Positions 1-5,103 of a DNA stretch of 5,103 nt are shown piece by piece. Below the pieces are notes generated by a model. It was given only the letters and a program-made list of their open reading frames with translations. It had not been told where the DNA came from and made no database searches. A program made the position numbers and the translations under genes. Location: assembly GCA_050996405.1 (NCBI GenBank), contig JBPCRW010000176.1, forward strand, positions 1 to 5,103. Reading direction: 5' to 3'. This stretch comes from JBPCRW01 sp050996405. GTDB lineage: Bacteria; Acidobacteriota; Blastocatellia; Pyrinomonadales; Pyrinomonadaceae. Each line of letters opens with the position of its first letter. The first letter of the stretch is position 1.

Positions 1-994
1 CTCCAGCTTCTCCGCTGCCCGTCACGCCGTGCAACAAAAACGCCGGATATTTTCCGTCACTCAGAGCGTGTTCGAGTTCGCTAAAAACCGAGGTTTGTTC
101 CGTGTTTAAAATCAAATGCAGCGCGTCGGGAATCAGCGCGTCTTTCAAAGGGTCACGGAAAACTTCGCGTGTGAAAATCTGGACGATGCCGCGTTTTTCC
201 AGCGTTTGAATCGCCGACGCGCTGGCATTCGTTTTTTCAATCAATTCGACAAAACCCGATTCTCCGCCGTCCGCAATTAAAATTTCGACGATGCGATTTT
301 GCATTTCGGTCAAAGATTTTTGATTCGCGTGATGAAATTCCGGCGGCAAAAGTCGCACGGCTTTGCGGCGTTTTGGTCTGACTTTCGTCGTCAAAGCGCG
401 CTGAAACGCGCTCGCCCAATTTTGTTTGACGAGTTCGCGGACGACGCGCTGCGCTTGCGACGCGCCGAATTTTTTGCCGAGTTCGCGCATCGAAGTTTCC
501 GTGTTTTCGGCAAGAAACACTAAGATTTGCGCTTTGGCGGAATTTAATTTCGCGGCGGAGATTTTCAAAATTTCATCGCGCCCGTTTGCCGTTATCGTCA
601 CGATTTGCTCGCTTGTCGAATTGACTCCGGCAGGCAGAGACGCTTTTAAAATTTCGCCCCACGCCGCCGAATAATAATCCGCCGTCCACTGCGAAAGGCG
701 CAAAATTTCCGGCGTGACCAGCGGTTCGACATCAATAATTTCGAGCGCGTCTTTGACCGATTCGGCTTCAAATTCGATTTCTTCGCTCAAAGTTTCGTGA
801 AGCGCGACGACATACCCCGTCAATTGGCGGCTGCCGAACGGAACTAAAAGACGCGCTCCGAGTTTAACGATTTCAGCCAAATTATCCGGCAAGCCGTAAG
901 TAAAAGTCTGCCGCAAAGATAAAGGCAAGGCGACTTCGGCAAAACGCGGGGCGGGCGCGGTTTTGATTAAACTTGAGGCGGCAAAATTCTGCAT
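1..994 (-). CDS. priA: Primosomal protein N' (PriA), N-terminal part, cut by the window edge
   Basis: PriA is the cytoplasmic DExH-type helicase that recognises stalled forks and reloads the replisome. The reading frame is open from ATG (994-992) to the window start, 331 codons. Residues ~14-60 read as the PriA 3'-end DNA-binding domain: ARFAEVALPLSL-like start (here PRFAEVALPLSLRQTFTYGL), then VKLGARLLVPFGSRQLTGYV, which fits the family's G-x-R-V-x-V-P-F-G-x-R pattern. A variable winged-helix region rich in Lys/Arg follows (~90-270), then the start of the helicase domain, ending at FLLHGVTGSG (residues ~319-328). The family continues GKTEVY (Walker A), but here the next residues are E-A-G, so the P-loop Lys is missing or shifted out of frame exactly at the edge. 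The Walker A lies later than in E. coli PriA (residue ~230), implying a longer linker. The gene starts 77 nt after the response regulator stop. Identity is confident; activity of this copy cannot be judged. Confidence 0.88.
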   Translation of the reverse strand, partial: MQNFAASSLIKTAPAPRFAEVALPLSLRQTFTYGLPDNLAEIVKLGARLLVPFGSRQLTGYVVALHETLSEEIEFEAESVKDALEIIDVEPLVTPEILRLSQWTADYYSAAWGEILKASLPAGVNSTSEQIVTITANGRDEILKISAAKLNSAKAQILVFLAENTETSMRELGKKFGASQAQRVVRELVKQNWASAFQRALTTKVRPKRRKAVRLLPPEFHHANQKSLTEMQNRIVEILIADGGESGFVELIEKTNASASAIQTLEKRGIVQIFTREVFRDPLKDALIPDALHLILNTEQTSVFSELEHALSDGKYPAFLLHGVTGSGEAG

Positions 995-1071
995 TGGGTA
1001 AATTTATCACAGCGCGGACGGACATCGAAATATACAAAATAAAAGAATTGTAAATAATGAAAAACTCTCAT
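995..1071 (-). promoter_or_regulatory. Short gap before priA with a weak promoter candidate
   Basis: This 77-nt A/T-rich gap lies between the response regulator stop and the priA start. On the minus strand a TTTACA (1054-1049) precedes TATATT (1034-1029), but the spacer is only 14 nt, short for a sigma-70 promoter. A small imperfect AATGA/TCATT pair just past the regulator stop is too short to call a terminator. No strong Shine-Dalgarno is seen directly before the priA ATG. priA may therefore have its own weak promoter or be read through from the two-component operon. Confidence 0.2.
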
Positions 1072-1827
1072 TTAGCCTTCGAGCCATTTTCGTAAATGAG
1101 GCGTGCGGTTTGTGCTGGAAATCAGTTTGATGTTTAGATTTCGGATTTTTACAACCAGACGGTCTTGGAAATCGGGTTCGAGTCGTTCGATAAAGTTAAG
1201 ATTGATAATCTCGCTGCGATTGAGACGGAAAAAGATTTTCGGATTAAGAGTTTGCTCAAGCTGCGTCAGATTTTCATTAAGCGGAAATTTATTGCCCGCC
1301 GCGTCGAAGGCAAACGGGATTTCGTTTTGCATTTGGATAAACGCGATTTGCCGCGTTTCGATAAATTGAATGCCGTTTCTGACTTTGATGATAAATCTTT
1401 CTTTGTATTTCGGCTGAACAAAATTCGTCTGAATCTCGCGCCAAAAATCCATCTGGGCGGAAGCAAAATTCAGTTTCAGCTTTTCAAACTTCCGCATCGC
1501 CGCCGCGAGTTTTTCAAACGTGAACGGTTTTAACAAATAAGCGATTCCGCTGCGCTCAAAAGCCTGCATCCAAAATTGGTCGTAAGCGGTTGTAAAAATC
1601 ACGGGACAAGTTATTTCTTTGTTTTCAAAAATTCCGAAAGCGTTTCCGTCTAAAAGTTCGATGTCCGAAAATATCAAATCGGGCGCGGGATTTTCACGAA
1701 ACCATAACAGGCTTTCCTTCACGCCGGTTAATGTTGCGGCAACCTCAATATTGCGGTCATAACGCCTGATAAAATCGCACAATCTTTGAGCGGCGGGCGG
1801 CTCGTCTTCGATAACAATAACTTTCAT
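1072..1827 (-). CDS. LytTR-family response regulator
   Basis: A 251-residue two-domain response regulator, the usual length for the LytR/AlgR (LytTR) family. Residues 1-~120 are a CheY-like receiver: acidic pair D8/E9, phospho-acceptor D55 in the DLIFSDIELLDG stretch, T79/T80 and K100 in the LLKPF motif. Residues ~142-250 are a LytTR DNA-binding domain; the most telling part is FFRLNRSEIINLNFIERL, matching the family's FFR-(I/V)-HRS-x-(I/L)-VNL-x-x-I block, followed by a basic C-terminus ending in LRKWLEG. The protein is a cytoplasmic transcription factor activated by phosphorylation at D55. Its ATG (1827-1825) overlaps the TGA of the histidine kinase (1826-1824) as ATGA, so the two are translationally coupled and almost certainly cognate partners. 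Targets cannot be read from the sequence; the adjacent genes are possible ones. Confidence 0.93.
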   Translation of the reverse strand: MKVIVIEDEPPAAQRLCDFIRRYDRNIEVAATLTGVKESLLWFRENPAPDLIFSDIELLDGNAFGIFENKEITCPVIFTTAYDQFWMQAFERSGIAYLLKPFTFEKLAAAMRKFEKLKLNFASAQMDFWREIQTNFVQPKYKERFIIKVRNGIQFIETRQIAFIQMQNEIPFAFDAAGNKFPLNENLTQLEQTLNPKIFFRLNRSEIINLNFIERLEPDFQDRLVVKIRNLNIKLISSTNRTPHLRKWLEG

Positions 1828-2840
1828 TGATTAGATTTTATGAGTGGCACGACGACTTTGAAAATGCGCTCGTCGCTTAGAATTTTAATCGGTTCTCCGG
1901 TTAGAAAAGCGGAACGGGCGGCTAGATTCTGCAAGCCCGTTCCGCTGGTCGGGCGCGTCTGCGCTTTCGGGCGTATTTCATTTTCAACCGACAAAAATTC
2001 TTTGTCCAGTTCGATGCGAATTTGCAAAGGTTTTTGCTGATTTCCGGCGTTATGCTTGACGGCGTTTTCAATTAAACTCTGCAGCGCAGACGGCACAATC
2101 ATCTGCCCGTTAAGTTTATTTTCCGAAACTTGCCAATCAAAAATATAAGCCTTTCCGAAACGCTGTTCAATCAAATAAAGATAACTTTTTGCAAAGTCGA
2201 GTTCACTTTTTATCGGCACGACTTCGACGTTTTGCGTTTGCAGAATGTAGCGGTAAAGTTCCGCCAAACGCTCAAGAAATTCATTGGCGATTCGAGGATT
2301 CGTTTCAATGAGCGACGAAAGAACATTGAGATTATTGAATAAAAAATGCGGGTCAACTTGCTGCTGCAAAATTTTTAACTGCATCTCGCTCTGCGCTATC
2401 TGTGATTTTGTCAGACGTTCTTTAGTTTTATTTAAAGCCGCCACGTAAAAGTAAGAGATGCAGCTAAAGCTGACCACCGTTTGAATAATAAAACTAAATA
2501 AATATTGCCATACCCAATCGTAATATGTGTGAGATTTGCCGAATAAAAATTTCTCATTTCCGATGCTGAAAACAGTTAGAATCAAAGTGGTGAACGGAAT
2601 TGTCGCAATCAGAACAAGAGAATCACGACTTACCGAACGAGAATCTTCATTTAACAACTTAAACTTTTCTCTAAAAAACCAAATTAAAAATGCGCCAATA
2701 AAACAATTAAGAATATTCCACAAAGGCGCGTCCCAAGGAAAAGTGAAATTTTCCAGTGAACCGAAAAGAAATATTCTGATAAAAAGTAAAAATAAGAACG
2801 AGAATATAATCCAACCAATTACCAGCCAGCGTTTTTTCAT
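1824..2840 (-). CDS. Membrane LytS/YehU-type sensor histidine kinase
   Basis: A 338-residue sensor kinase of the His_kinase (LytS/YehU) family. Four hydrophobic segments occupy about residues 5-26, 42-57, 75-94 and 113-136, with no recognisable extracytoplasmic sensor domain, so sensing probably happens in or near the membrane. The phospho-acceptor is H165 in the LQQQVDPHFLFNNLNVLSSL block, the family hallmark. The ATPase part has the N-box at 258-264 (ENAVKHN) and the glycine box at 299-309 (SGTGLQNLAAR). I chose ATG 2840 rather than the longer frame from TTG 2903, because the extra 21 codons would be encoded by a perfect inverted repeat and lack family resemblance, whereas M22 is followed by KKRW and then the first membrane helix, a typical start. 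The upstream AAAGAAAG is only a weak ribosome site. The stop overlaps the start of the LytTR regulator. Confidence 0.9.
   Translation of the reverse strand: MKKRWLVIGWIIFSFLFLLFIRIFLFGSLENFTFPWDAPLWNILNCFIGAFLIWFFREKFKLLNEDSRSVSRDSLVLIATIPFTTLILTVFSIGNEKFLFGKSHTYYDWVWQYLFSFIIQTVVSFSCISYFYVAALNKTKERLTKSQIAQSEMQLKILQQQVDPHFLFNNLNVLSSLIETNPRIANEFLERLAELYRYILQTQNVEVVPIKSELDFAKSYLYLIEQRFGKAYIFDWQVSENKLNGQMIVPSALQSLIENAVKHNAGNQQKPLQIRIELDKEFLSVENEIRPKAQTRPTSGTGLQNLAARSAFLTGEPIKILSDERIFKVVVPLIKSNQ
1908..1946. repeat. 12-bp perfect GC-rich inverted repeat inside the kinase gene
   Basis: AGCGGAACGGGC (1908-1919) is the exact reverse complement of GCCCGTTCCGCT (1935-1946), with a 15-nt loop. On the minus strand it encodes the conserved glycine box (SGTGLQNLAARSA), near the 3' end of the kinase reading frame and about 80 nt before the response regulator start. 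It could form a stable mRNA stem, or be a coincidence of codon choice over a conserved motif. Confidence 0.5.
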
Positions 2841-2855
2841 CTTTCTTTTATAAAT

Positions 2856-2907
2856 GACTTTGGATAATTTTCGACTAATGTATTCTAGCCGAAAATTATC
2901 CAAAGTC
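2856..2907. repeat. Perfect 18-bp inverted repeat upstream of the histidine kinase
   Basis: GACTTTGGATAATTTTCG (2856-2873) is the exact reverse complement of CGAAAATTATCCAAAGTC (2890-2907). The 16-nt centre can add a mismatch and three more pairs (CTA/TAG), leaving an 8-nt loop. The element lies between the stop of the unknown membrane-anchored gene (2930) and the kinase ATG (2840), starting 15 nt from that ATG. There is no clean T-run after the stem on either strand (minus strand continues ATTTATAAAAG), so it is a poor intrinsic terminator. It could be a two-arm operator, an mRNA hairpin controlling the kinase, or a small repeat/MITE-like insertion. Confidence 0.85.
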
Positions 2908-2911
2908 TGAA
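2882..2911 (-). promoter_or_regulatory. Possible kinase-operon promoter centred in the hairpin
   Basis: On the minus strand TTCAGA (2911-2906) and TAGAAT (2887-2882) are separated by 18 nt. TAGAAT matches the sigma-70 -10 consensus at five of six positions, while the -35 is weak. The -10 falls in the loop of the inverted repeat, so the two arms would flank or overlap the promoter, as an operator would. The A/T-rich composition makes chance matches easy, so this is a candidate only. Confidence 0.28.
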
Positions 2912-2929
2912 CGGCTCGAAATGCCGAAT

Positions 2930-3661
2930 TTATTTTTTATCGCCGACTTTTTCGGGCAGGCTGTAAATTACCTTGCCGTTTTCATCTAAAAATTCTAGTT
3001 TCGGATTGCCGTTCGGCTCAACGCTTATTTCAATTCTGGTTTTGCCATTTGCGTCATTCATCTCTATGGCGGCGGTTTTGTTCCGGTATCTCCCGATAAA
3101 CATTCGGTCTTTGCCGAAAACACCATTGTCTCGGAGTTGTTGCATCGCTTCTTTGCGTTTATTTTCGTCCGTTATTTTATTTACTTCGGCAATTTTTGCG
3201 TCTCGTTCTTCAAAAGTGAGATTGGGTATTTCCCAAATTTTTAACCCCGACCAATAACTACCGTCATCGCTTTCCATATGTTGAAAACCGATGGTTTCAT
3301 TATTACGAAATTTATCAAATGTTAAAGATTCAAATTGCCCGTTGCCTTTGCCATTTGGAGCAAAAACTAAACCGCCGCATTCATCGCCTTTGTCATTGAA
3401 AAATAACATTCCCGCAACTTCTCTCTTTCTATCAAGAAGTTTTCCGTTGCTCATTCCGGGATGCTGTCGTTCTTTGTTGGAAATGACCATATCGAGTTTG
3501 CCGTCTTTTTCAACGACGTTGATGCGCTCGACATCAATTTCGCCGAATTTTTGTTTCTGCTGCGTGGTGAATCCGAACACGAAAAAACTTCCGAGCAGCA
3601 ATGTCATCGCCGCGCAGTAAATTTGCAGATAAAACACTTTTTTCTCAAGTTTAGTTTCCAT
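2930..3661 (-). CDS. Membrane-anchored protein of unknown function
   Basis: A 243-residue protein with one N-terminal hydrophobic segment (about residues 10-32), preceded by Lys residues, which acts as an uncleaved signal anchor or a signal peptide; the remaining ~210 residues would be outside the cytoplasm. I do not recognise a named family with certainty. The soluble part has a phrase FGEIDVERINVVEKDGKLD followed by MVISNKER, then GMLFFNDKGDECGGLVF, and near the end two similar strand-rich units of the form AAIEMNDANGKTRIEISV and PKLEFLDENGKVIYSLPE. The recurring D-x-N/D-G-K turns suggest a repeated beta-hairpin fold. I recall similar IDVERINVVE..DG proteins annotated as hypothetical in several phyla. 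The start is backed by a strong GAGAGGAAA ribosome site (3674-3666). It is upstream of and co-oriented with the kinase, so it might be a sensor accessory or a regulated target, which is inference. Confidence 0.82.
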   Translation of the reverse strand: METKLEKKVFYLQIYCAAMTLLLGSFFVFGFTTQQKQKFGEIDVERINVVEKDGKLDMVISNKERQHPGMSNGKLLDRKREVAGMLFFNDKGDECGGLVFAPNGKGNGQFESLTFDKFRNNETIGFQHMESDDGSYWSGLKIWEIPNLTFEERDAKIAEVNKITDENKRKEAMQQLRDNGVFGKDRMFIGRYRNKTAAIEMNDANGKTRIEISVEPNGNPKLEFLDENGKVIYSLPEKVGDKK

Positions 3662-3726
3662 AAATTTTCCTCTCGAATTTTGTTGATATTGTGAATCGTT
3701 TCCGAAACTTTTTGTTGGTCGAGTAT

Positions 3727-3755
3727 CGAATATGAAAAGACTTTCTGTAAATCAA
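3727..3755 (-). promoter_or_regulatory. Candidate promoter for the unknown membrane-anchored gene
   Basis: On the minus strand TTGATT (3755-3750) and TATTCG (3732-3727) are spaced by 17 nt, about 65 nt before the ATG at 3661. The -35 matches at four of six positions and the -10 is poor. It is the best-spaced pair I find in this gap. Confidence 0.25.
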
Positions 3756-3821
3756 AAAGAGGCGAACGCGGGAAAATTTTACGGCAGCGAGGGAAATAAA
3801 AGGTTTATTGAAATCGAATAA
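3732..3821 (+). CDS. Possible 29-residue peptide, or a non-coding small transcript
   Basis: ATG (3732) to TAA (3819-3821) encodes a hydrophilic, charged 29-residue peptide beginning MKRLSVNQKEANAGKF. There is no Shine-Dalgarno in front of it and I know no family for it. The only reason to list it is that it is followed directly, and its last codons are overlapped, by a terminator-like hairpin on the same strand with no other plus-strand gene before it. A small RNA ending at that hairpin is as likely as a peptide. Confidence 0.13.
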   Translation: MKRLSVNQKEANAGKFYGSEGNKRFIEIE

Positions 3822-3830
3822 ACCTTTTTT
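3798..3830. terminator. Terminator-like hairpin, probably usable in both directions
   Basis: AAAAGGTTTATT (3798-3809) pairs perfectly with AATAAACCTTTT (3817-3828) around a 7-nt loop, and the plus strand continues to a run of six T (3825-3830). The stem is A/T-rich with only two G:C pairs, so it is weaker than a classical terminator. Read on the minus strand, the CC is followed by TTTTATTT, so it could also stop minus-strand transcripts running on from the glycosylase operon through the convergent small gene, protecting the gap from readthrough. Confidence 0.55.
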
Positions 3831-3898
3831 ACTCGAAGGATTTGCGATAAACTATTAAAACAATTCGTCTTTGTTGTTCGTTTGAGAGGAGATTTTTT

Positions 3899-4081
3899 AT
3901 GCGTTCAATCGGTATGTCAACGATATTTATTTATATTGCATCGCTGATTTCTTTTGCGCTGGCGATTCAGTATGCGGGATTTTTTGCGGTGGGAATGGCA
4001 CTCGGCGCGCTGCTTTTTATCGTCGCTACAATTACATTATTAACGATGATGAAAAAACGAGCCGACAAAGAGGATTTTTAA
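3899..4081 (+). CDS. Small two-helix inner-membrane protein, unknown function
   Basis: A 60-residue protein made almost entirely of two hydrophobic helices (about residues 6-25 and 27-51) joined by a short turn near QYAG, with a basic then acidic C-terminal tail (MMKKRADKEDF) that by the positive-inside rule should be cytoplasmic. It is the only well-supported plus-strand gene. The start is firm: GAGAGGAG (3884-3891) is an excellent ribosome site 7 nt before ATG. It follows the terminator-like hairpin, so it probably has its own promoter, though no good -35/-10 pair is visible in 3831-3883. Its TAA (4079-4081) overlaps the stop of the convergent glycosylase gene (4078-4080), with no room for a terminator between them. 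I do not recognise a family; such proteins are too short to assign from sequence alone. Confidence 0.75.
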   Translation: MRSIGMSTIFIYIASLISFALAIQYAGFFAVGMALGALLFIVATITLLTMMKKRADKEDF

Positions 4082-4671
4082 TTTTGCGCCAGAAACGCCC
4101 GAACTTTTTTCATATCTTCCCAAACTTCACGCTTCTTTGTCGGGTCGCGCAGCAAGTAAGCCGGATTAAACGTCGGCATCAGTGCTAGCCCGCCGAGTTC
4201 ATGAAATTCGCCGCGTGTCTGCGAGATAGTTTTTTTTGTGTTCAGCAAGGCTTTGGTCGGCGTATTTCCCATCAAAATAACGACTTTCGGTTTAACAACC
4301 GCCAGTTCGCGCCAGACGAACGGCGTGAAAAATTTAATAATTTCCGGCGTTAATTCGTCGCCCTGCGAAATATATTTGACGATGTTTGTCAGGTAGGCGT
4401 TTTCACGTTTTACGCCGATTGACGTTAAAATTCTGTTTAATAATTCTCCGGCGGGACCTTGAAAAGGCGTTTCCGAATCGGCATCGGGCGGACCCGGCGA
4501 TTCGCCGACAACGGCAACTTCCGCACCGGGTTCGCCCGCCGAAAAAACGAAAAAACGTCCGGCGAGAGCGGGAATCATTTTCGCCTTTTCGAGCATTTCC
4601 GCTTTAATTTCCGCGAGCGTTTCGTTTGCTGCCGGAATTTCCAAACTGTCGTCAAATAAACTGTTCTGCAT
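4078..4671 (-). CDS. Family 4-like uracil-DNA glycosylase lacking Fe-S cysteines
   Basis: Uracil-DNA glycosylases remove uracil arising from cytosine deamination, starting base-excision repair. Using ATG 4671 (197 residues; 4 nt after the toxin stop) the motifs in order are: GESPG at 56-60 (E57 is the family-4 motif-A acid), PFQGPAGELLNRIL from 69, TNIVKY at 95-100, LMGNTP at 133-138, and TFNPAYLLRDP at 167-177. The layout is that of family 4 (UdgA). Two departures stand out. There is no cysteine anywhere in the protein, although family 4 normally holds a 4Fe-4S cluster with four cysteines: Y100 sits where VKC is expected and F115 near the later one. The usual His of HPA(Y)LLR is Asn (N169). 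The longer frame from 4764 is rejected because it would lie inside the toxin gene. The ribosome site (AGCGGA, inside the toxin end) is weak, so coupling with the toxin gene is likely. Confidence 0.85.
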   Translation of the reverse strand: MQNSLFDDSLEIPAANETLAEIKAEMLEKAKMIPALAGRFFVFSAGEPGAEVAVVGESPGPPDADSETPFQGPAGELLNRILTSIGVKRENAYLTNIVKYISQGDELTPEIIKFFTPFVWRELAVVKPKVVILMGNTPTKALLNTKKTISQTRGEFHELGGLALMPTFNPAYLLRDPTKKREVWEDMKKVRAFLAQN

Positions 4672-4675
4672 TAAG

Positions 4676-5065
4676 TTATTCCGCTTCGACCAGCCATGCG
4701 GCAAACTTTTCTTCAACCTCATCGCGCGATAATTTACCTGCCGCGATGTCGAGAAAAAGTTCAATGATTTCGTCGTTTGTCGCGCTCGATTTCGCGCCGT
4801 TCATTTCCAAAAATAATTCGGAAGCAACGGCGGCAATGCGTTTGTTTCCGTCAATAAAGGCGTGCGCCTGCGAAATGTGAAAAGCGTAAGTCGCGGCGAG
4901 AACCGCCAAATCGTCAGTTTCGTAAAATAGACGATTTTCAGCCGCTTTTAATGCTGATTCCAATGCGCCCGCGTCGCGCAAACCTTCGCTGCCGCCGGTT
5001 TCTTTGATAATTTCAGCGTGAATCAGCAGAATTTCATCCAGAGTCGGAAAGAAAATTTCGCTCAT
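4676..5065 (-). CDS. doc: Doc/Fic-family toxin (death-on-curing type)
   Basis: A 129-residue Fic-domain protein, close to the length of phage P1 Doc (126). It has the Doc N-terminal pattern (TLDEILLIHAEII, then GGSEGLRDAGALESAL at 24-39) and the active-site loop HAFIDGNKRIA at 68-78, with catalytic H68, D72, G73, N74, K75 and R76. The Doc branch phosphorylates EF-Tu and stops translation, whereas most Fic proteins transfer AMP; the loop here has G73 like canonical Fic rather than the Ala of P1 Doc, so the exact modification is open. No internal (S/T)xxxE(G/N) inhibitory helix is seen, consistent with a separate antitoxin. Its ATG overlaps the stop of the upstream gene (ATGA), with AAAGGT as ribosome site, the classical antitoxin-toxin arrangement. 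The glycosylase gene follows 4 nt after its stop. Confidence 0.87.
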   Translation of the reverse strand: MSEIFFPTLDEILLIHAEIIKETGGSEGLRDAGALESALKAAENRLFYETDDLAVLAATYAFHISQAHAFIDGNKRIAAVASELFLEMNGAKSSATNDEIIELFLDIAAGKLSRDEVEEKFAAWLVEAE

Positions 5066-5103
5066 TCGTGACCTTTGCCGAGTTCGATTAAAGCCGGTTT
5101 GCG
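5062..5103 (-). CDS. C-terminal end of a probable antitoxin gene, cut by the window edge
   Basis: Thirteen in-frame codons ending RKPALIELGKGHE and then TGA (5064-5062) precede the toxin and share the ATGA junction with its start. Position, overlap and the missing internal inhibitor in the toxin make it a likely antitoxin. The fragment is too short to name the family (Phd, AbrB-like or other), and even its coding status rests on the overlap. Confidence 0.5.
   Translation of the reverse strand, partial: RKPALIELGKGHE

Noticed and set aside
1165..1533. 122-codon plus-strand open frame
   Set aside because: It lies wholly antisense to the well-supported LytTR regulator, has no ribosome site and a low-complexity basic composition; it is a shadow frame.
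2536..2853. 105-codon plus-strand open frame
   Set aside because: It is antisense to the membrane part of the histidine kinase, whose A/T-rich codons leave few stops on the other strand; no family resemblance.
2841..2903. Upstream extension of the histidine kinase from TTG 2903
   Set aside because: The added 21 codons come from the inverted repeat and precede a better ATG followed by KKRW and the first membrane helix.
2856..2907. The inverted repeat as a LytTR binding site or as an intrinsic terminator
   Set aside because: LytTR regulators usually bind short direct repeats, not a long palindrome of this kind, and neither strand has a T-run after the stem.
3291..3620. 109-codon plus-strand open frame
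   Set aside because: It is antisense to the unknown membrane-anchored gene, which has a strong ribosome site and signal anchor; Ser/Pro-rich content is typical of a shadow frame.
3698..3708. GTTTCCGAAAC short palindrome near the promoter of the unknown gene
   Set aside because: Only five paired bases per arm, readily expected by chance in this length.
4672..4764. N-terminal extension of the glycosylase to 228 residues
   Set aside because: The extra 31 residues lie almost entirely inside the toxin coding region in another frame and carry no glycosylase motif; ATG 4671 right after the toxin stop is simpler.
1..5103. CRISPR arrays, tRNA/rRNA genes, insertion sequences, phage attachment sites
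   Set aside because: No regularly spaced direct repeats, no cloverleaf or rRNA stretches, and no transposase or integrase frames were seen on either strand.

Overview
The window is bacterial chromosome: dense, mostly minus-strand genes with ATGA start/stop overlaps and good Shine-Dalgarno sites. The mix of a LytS/LytTR two-component pair, a Doc-type toxin and a 'family 4-like' uracil-DNA glycosylase, at moderate GC content, would fit an Acidobacteriota-like organism. That taxonomic guess is weak and rests on general flavour, not on a marker gene.

Layout, left to right. 1-994 (-) is the N-terminal 331 codons of primosomal protein N' (PriA), cut by the window edge inside its Walker A motif, which reads abnormally there. 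1072-1827 (-) is a LytTR-type response regulator. Its start overlaps the stop of a membrane LytS-type histidine kinase (1824-2840, -). A 52-nt segment with a perfect 18-bp inverted repeat (2856-2907) sits just upstream of the kinase. It separates the kinase from a membrane-anchored protein of unknown function (2930-3661, -) whose C-terminus points toward the kinase. The 237-nt gap 3662-3898 holds an A/T-flanked hairpin that looks like a terminator, and possibly a tiny transcript or peptide. A two-helix small membrane protein (3899-4081, +) converges on, and overlaps by its stop codon, a uracil-DNA glycosylase gene (4078-4671, -). That gene lies 4 nt behind a Doc/Fic-type toxin gene (4676-5065, -), which in turn overlaps by ATGA the last 13 codons of a probable antitoxin gene running off the right edge.

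Functional units. (i) An envelope-sensing two-component system, possibly linked to the unknown membrane-anchored protein upstream of it. (ii) An antitoxin - Doc toxin - uracil-DNA glycosylase operon. (iii) PriA, a replication-restart gene that may follow the two-component operon or have its own promoter.

The most noteworthy signals are: the glycosylase, which keeps the family-4 fold motifs but has no cysteine at all (so no 4Fe-4S cluster) and has Asn in place of the usual His of the HP(A/S) motif; its operon with a Doc toxin; the large perfect hairpin with a promoter-like -10 in its loop in front of the kinase; and the abnormal PriA Walker A.
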